Positions 62,238-64,000 of a DNA stretch of 64,000 nt are shown here, one piece after another. Under the pieces are notes generated by a model, which did no database searches, was not told where the DNA came from, and worked only from the letters and a program-made list of their open reading frames with translations. The DNA is from HGM13233 sp900762805 (lineage in GTDB: Bacteria > Bacillota > Clostridia > Oscillospirales > Ruminococcaceae). The translations under genes and the position numbers were made by a program. The first letter of the stretch is position 1, and every line of letters begins with the position of its first letter. The stretch covers positions 1 to 64,000 of the forward strand of contig CALKMA010000028.1 in NCBI GenBank assembly GCA_937993755.1. The letters run 5' to 3'.

Positions 62238-63155
62238 TCACAGCTTTTGAAACGTCAGCTCATGCCACTCGCCTTCCCCGGCCGAAGAGACAAAGCGGAA
62301 GCCTGATAGCTCCAACGCACGGCGGGTGTCGTCCGCGCGGCCGTCGATGATGCCGCTGGTGATGAGCGTGCCGCCCTTTCGCAGTGAGGCGTAAAACCGC
62401 GCCGCATAGCCGATGATGATATCGGCTATGATGTTGGCGATAATGATATCGTAGGCGCTGCTGCGGAAGGCGTCTGCCGGCAGCATGACCGTCAGCCGGT
62501 CGGACACACCGTTGAGCGCGGCATTATGCGCCGCGGCCGTTAAGGCCGCCTGCGTCACATCGGCCGCGGCGGCGTGGCCGGCGCCGAGCAGCAGCCCGGC
62601 GATGGCCAGCACCCCGCTGCCGCAGCCCATGTCGAGCAGCTGCTCGCCGCCCCTGATGGTCTGCTCCAGCCGCGCCGCGGCCAGCCGTGTCGTTTCATGC
62701 AGGCCGCTGCCGAAGGCCATGCCGGGGTCGATGCGCACCGCAATGTCTCCCGCGCACAGCTCCGGCTGCTGCCAGGCCGGCGTGATGACAAGACGCTTGC
62801 CCGCCCGGACCGGGTGATAATATTTCTTCCATTCGTTTTCCCAATCGGCGCCGGCCACCCGCACGACCTCCGCCGTATGGGCGATGCCGAGCTGCCACAG
62901 ACGCTGCCCGATGCCCTCGCGCGCCGCCGGAAGCCCGGCCGGATCGGTGAAGTAGGCGTGGATGCGGCAGACCGAGCGGTCAGCCGCCGCCAGCTCCTCA
63001 TCGAGATAGGGCGTGCCGCCGACCAGCGGCGCTACGCTTTCAACATCGGAATAATCCTCTGTATAGATCCCGCCGGCAGCGTAAGCCAGCACGGCGGCCT
63101 CGGCCGGCTCGCGGTCGGCGGCCGGCACGGTCACAATGAGTTCGGTATAGTCCAT
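62238..63155 (-). CDS. prmA: Ribosomal protein L11 methyltransferase
   Basis: A 305-residue SAM-dependent methyltransferase that trimethylates L11. The N-terminal substrate domain has YTEDYSDVE. The SAM site is LLDMGCGSGVLAIAG (about 170-185), followed by the catalytic NIIADIIIG motif. The segment MAFGSGLHETTRL is PrmA-specific. ATG 63155 follows AGGAGGG; the nine extra codons of a longer frame are not supported. Confidence 0.94.
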   Translation of the reverse strand: MDYTELIVTVPAADREPAEAAVLAYAAGGIYTEDYSDVESVAPLVGGTPYLDEELAAADRSVCRIHAYFTDPAGLPAAREGIGQRLWQLGIAHTAEVVRVAGADWENEWKKYYHPVRAGKRLVITPAWQQPELCAGDIAVRIDPGMAFGSGLHETTRLAAARLEQTIRGGEQLLDMGCGSGVLAIAGLLLGAGHAAAADVTQAALTAAAHNAALNGVSDRLTVMLPADAFRSSAYDIIIANIIADIIIGYAARFYASLRKGGTLITSGIIDGRADDTRRALELSGFRFVSSAGEGEWHELTFQKL

Positions 63156-63449
63156 GATACCCTCCTGCCGGTATGTTATCACGTTTTTCCGCTGTTGTAA
63201 ACGCCGGCGGCCCCGCGCGGCGCCGCCGGAAACAAAAAGACAGAAAAATCATCTTGTCCCTTGAAGTTTCCCGGCTTTCCGCATGGCACCATTGGCCGGA
63301 AGCGGCAGGCGGGGGCACCAAGCTCTGACCAACGCCTGCCGGCGGTCTTTTCGTCCGCAAAGCACCCGCCCGCATGGCACCATTGGCCGGAAGAGGCGAC
63401 AGGGCGGCGCGATATTTTCCGTCTCTGCACGGCAAACGCCCCGCCCGCC
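63156..63449. other. Intergenic region with a direct repeat
   Basis: About 290 bases between prmA and the rpe promoter. No supported gene. Contains two copies of a 23-base repeat at 63280-63302 and 63371-63393. Confidence 0.4.
63280..63393. repeat. Pair of 23-bp direct repeats
   Basis: CGCATGGCACCATTGGCCGG plus three more identical bases occurs at 63280-63302 and again at 63371-63393, 91 bases apart, in an otherwise unmatched context. Confidence 0.8.
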
Positions 63450-63478
63450 TTGCTTTTACCGATGTTTTACAGTATAAT
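63450..63478 (+). promoter_or_regulatory. Promoter of rpe
   Basis: TTGCTT, 17-base spacer, TATAAT, 54 bases upstream of the rpe start codon. Confidence 0.75.
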
Positions 63479-63532
63479 ATAAGGGCATATAAAAAAGCAT
63501 CACGCCCTACACTTATCATTCAGGAGGAAGAT

Positions 63533-64000
63533 ATGCTTTACATTTCCCCGTCGATCCTTTCGGCGGACTTTGCCAATCTGCAGCGCGACTGCACCGAGGC
63601 CGTCGGGAACGGCGCCGACTTTTTGCACATAGATGTGATGGACGGCCATTTCGTGCCCAACATCACCGTCGGCGCGCCGGTGCTCAAGTGCCTTAAAAAA
63701 GCCATTCCCGATGCCTTTTACGACGTCCACCTGATGATCAGCGACCCCAACCGCTATGCCCCGCAGTTTGCCGAGGCCGGAGCCGATCTCATCTGCTTCC
63801 ATTTGGAGTCGGACGGCGACGCGCAGCAGACCATCGACACCATCCGCTCGCTCGGCTGCAAGGTCGGCATTGCCGTCAAGCCGGCGACGCCTGTTGACGC
63901 TGTGCTGCCCTTTATCGACAAGGTTGACCTCGTGCTGGTGATGACCGTCGAGCCGGGCTTCGGCGGGCAGGACTTTATGACCGAGCAGTGCGAAAAGGTC
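63533..64000 (+). CDS. rpe: Ribulose-phosphate 3-epimerase (partial, runs off the window)
   Basis: The first 156 residues of a TIM-barrel epimerase of the pentose phosphate pathway that interconverts ribulose- and xylulose-5-phosphate. Visible motifs are ISPSILSADFANL, LHIDVMDGHFVPNITVG, YDVHLMI and VLVMTVEPGFGGQ. AGGAGGA precedes the ATG. The frame is open to the window edge and the C-terminal third is missing. Confidence 0.95.
   Translation, partial: MLYISPSILSADFANLQRDCTEAVGNGADFLHIDVMDGHFVPNITVGAPVLKCLKKAIPDAFYDVHLMISDPNRYAPQFAEAGADLICFHLESDGDAQQTIDTIRSLGCKVGIAVKPATPVDAVLPFIDKVDLVLVMTVEPGFGGQDFMTEQCEKV

Overview
This window looks like a chromosome segment of a GC-rich, Gram-positive, endospore-forming lineage of Clostridia (Bacillota), probably near Oscillospirales or Christensenellales. 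The evidence is a Spo0A response regulator, two T-box leaders, a MurT/GatD pair, a CmpB-type membrane protein, ribonuclease Y, formate-THF ligase and strong AGGAGG ribosome binding sites. The placement is inferred from gene content only. No rRNA, tRNA or CRISPR array was seen.

Layout. (1) 1-5750: end of an unknown gene, spo0A, a six-helix membrane protein, a SIMPL protein, and a coupled pair made of a condensation-domain acyltransferase and a zinc-ribbon membrane protein. (2) 5760-7705: a lower-GC accessory insertion with a 48-residue remnant ORF, an ECF sigma factor overlapping a membrane-anchored partner, and the left end of a dead IS256-family element. (3) 7830-17243: core genes fhs-tsaE-tsaB-rpiB-upp-(charged membrane protein), then a DUF362/ferredoxin protein and two tandem HAD phosphatases. 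(4) 17544-18716: a divergent phage-type switch in which a LexA/CI-like self-cleaving repressor faces a sigma-region-4-like activator across interlocked promoters. (5) 18924-27306: a WG-repeat lipoprotein/glycosyltransferase/membrane protein operon, an HtrA protease and a methionine T-box controlling metNIQ. (6) 27469-34160: an AraC regulator, a glycerate-kinase scrap, and an AT-richer sugar island (PRD regulator, atypical class II aldolase, galactitol-type PTS C-B-A). (7) 34276-43404: T-box-controlled thrS, rny, an M18 aminopeptidase, ymdB, a 122-bp tandem repeat array, a third HAD paralogue and cutC. (8) 43813-54363: a catabolic cluster with palindromic operators, an SIS protein, mannose-family PTS C-D-A-B, a membrane protein, an oxidoreductase, a NagA-like deacetylase, a cytosolic neutral-ceramidase-like protein, a second SIS protein and a convergent NagA. 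(9) 54633-64000: a frameshifted aldo/keto reductase with a divergent LysR regulator, a CDP-alcohol phosphatidyltransferase, an esterase, rplM-rpsI, murT-gatD, prmA and the start of rpe.

The strongest candidate for an undescribed system is region 8. Phosphorylated sugars entering through the mannose-family PTS could be deacylated by the NagA-like enzyme and/or the ceramidase-like amidase, then handled by the SIS proteins and the oxidoreductase. The substrate is not evident. The galactitol-type island in region 6 is a second candidate, because its aldolase lacks a canonical metal-ligand histidine and the usual acidic motif. Other points of interest are a Spo0A with a rewritten acidic pocket, a GatD lacking the family's catalytic-position histidine, the face-to-face promoter switch, and three intergenic repeat families.
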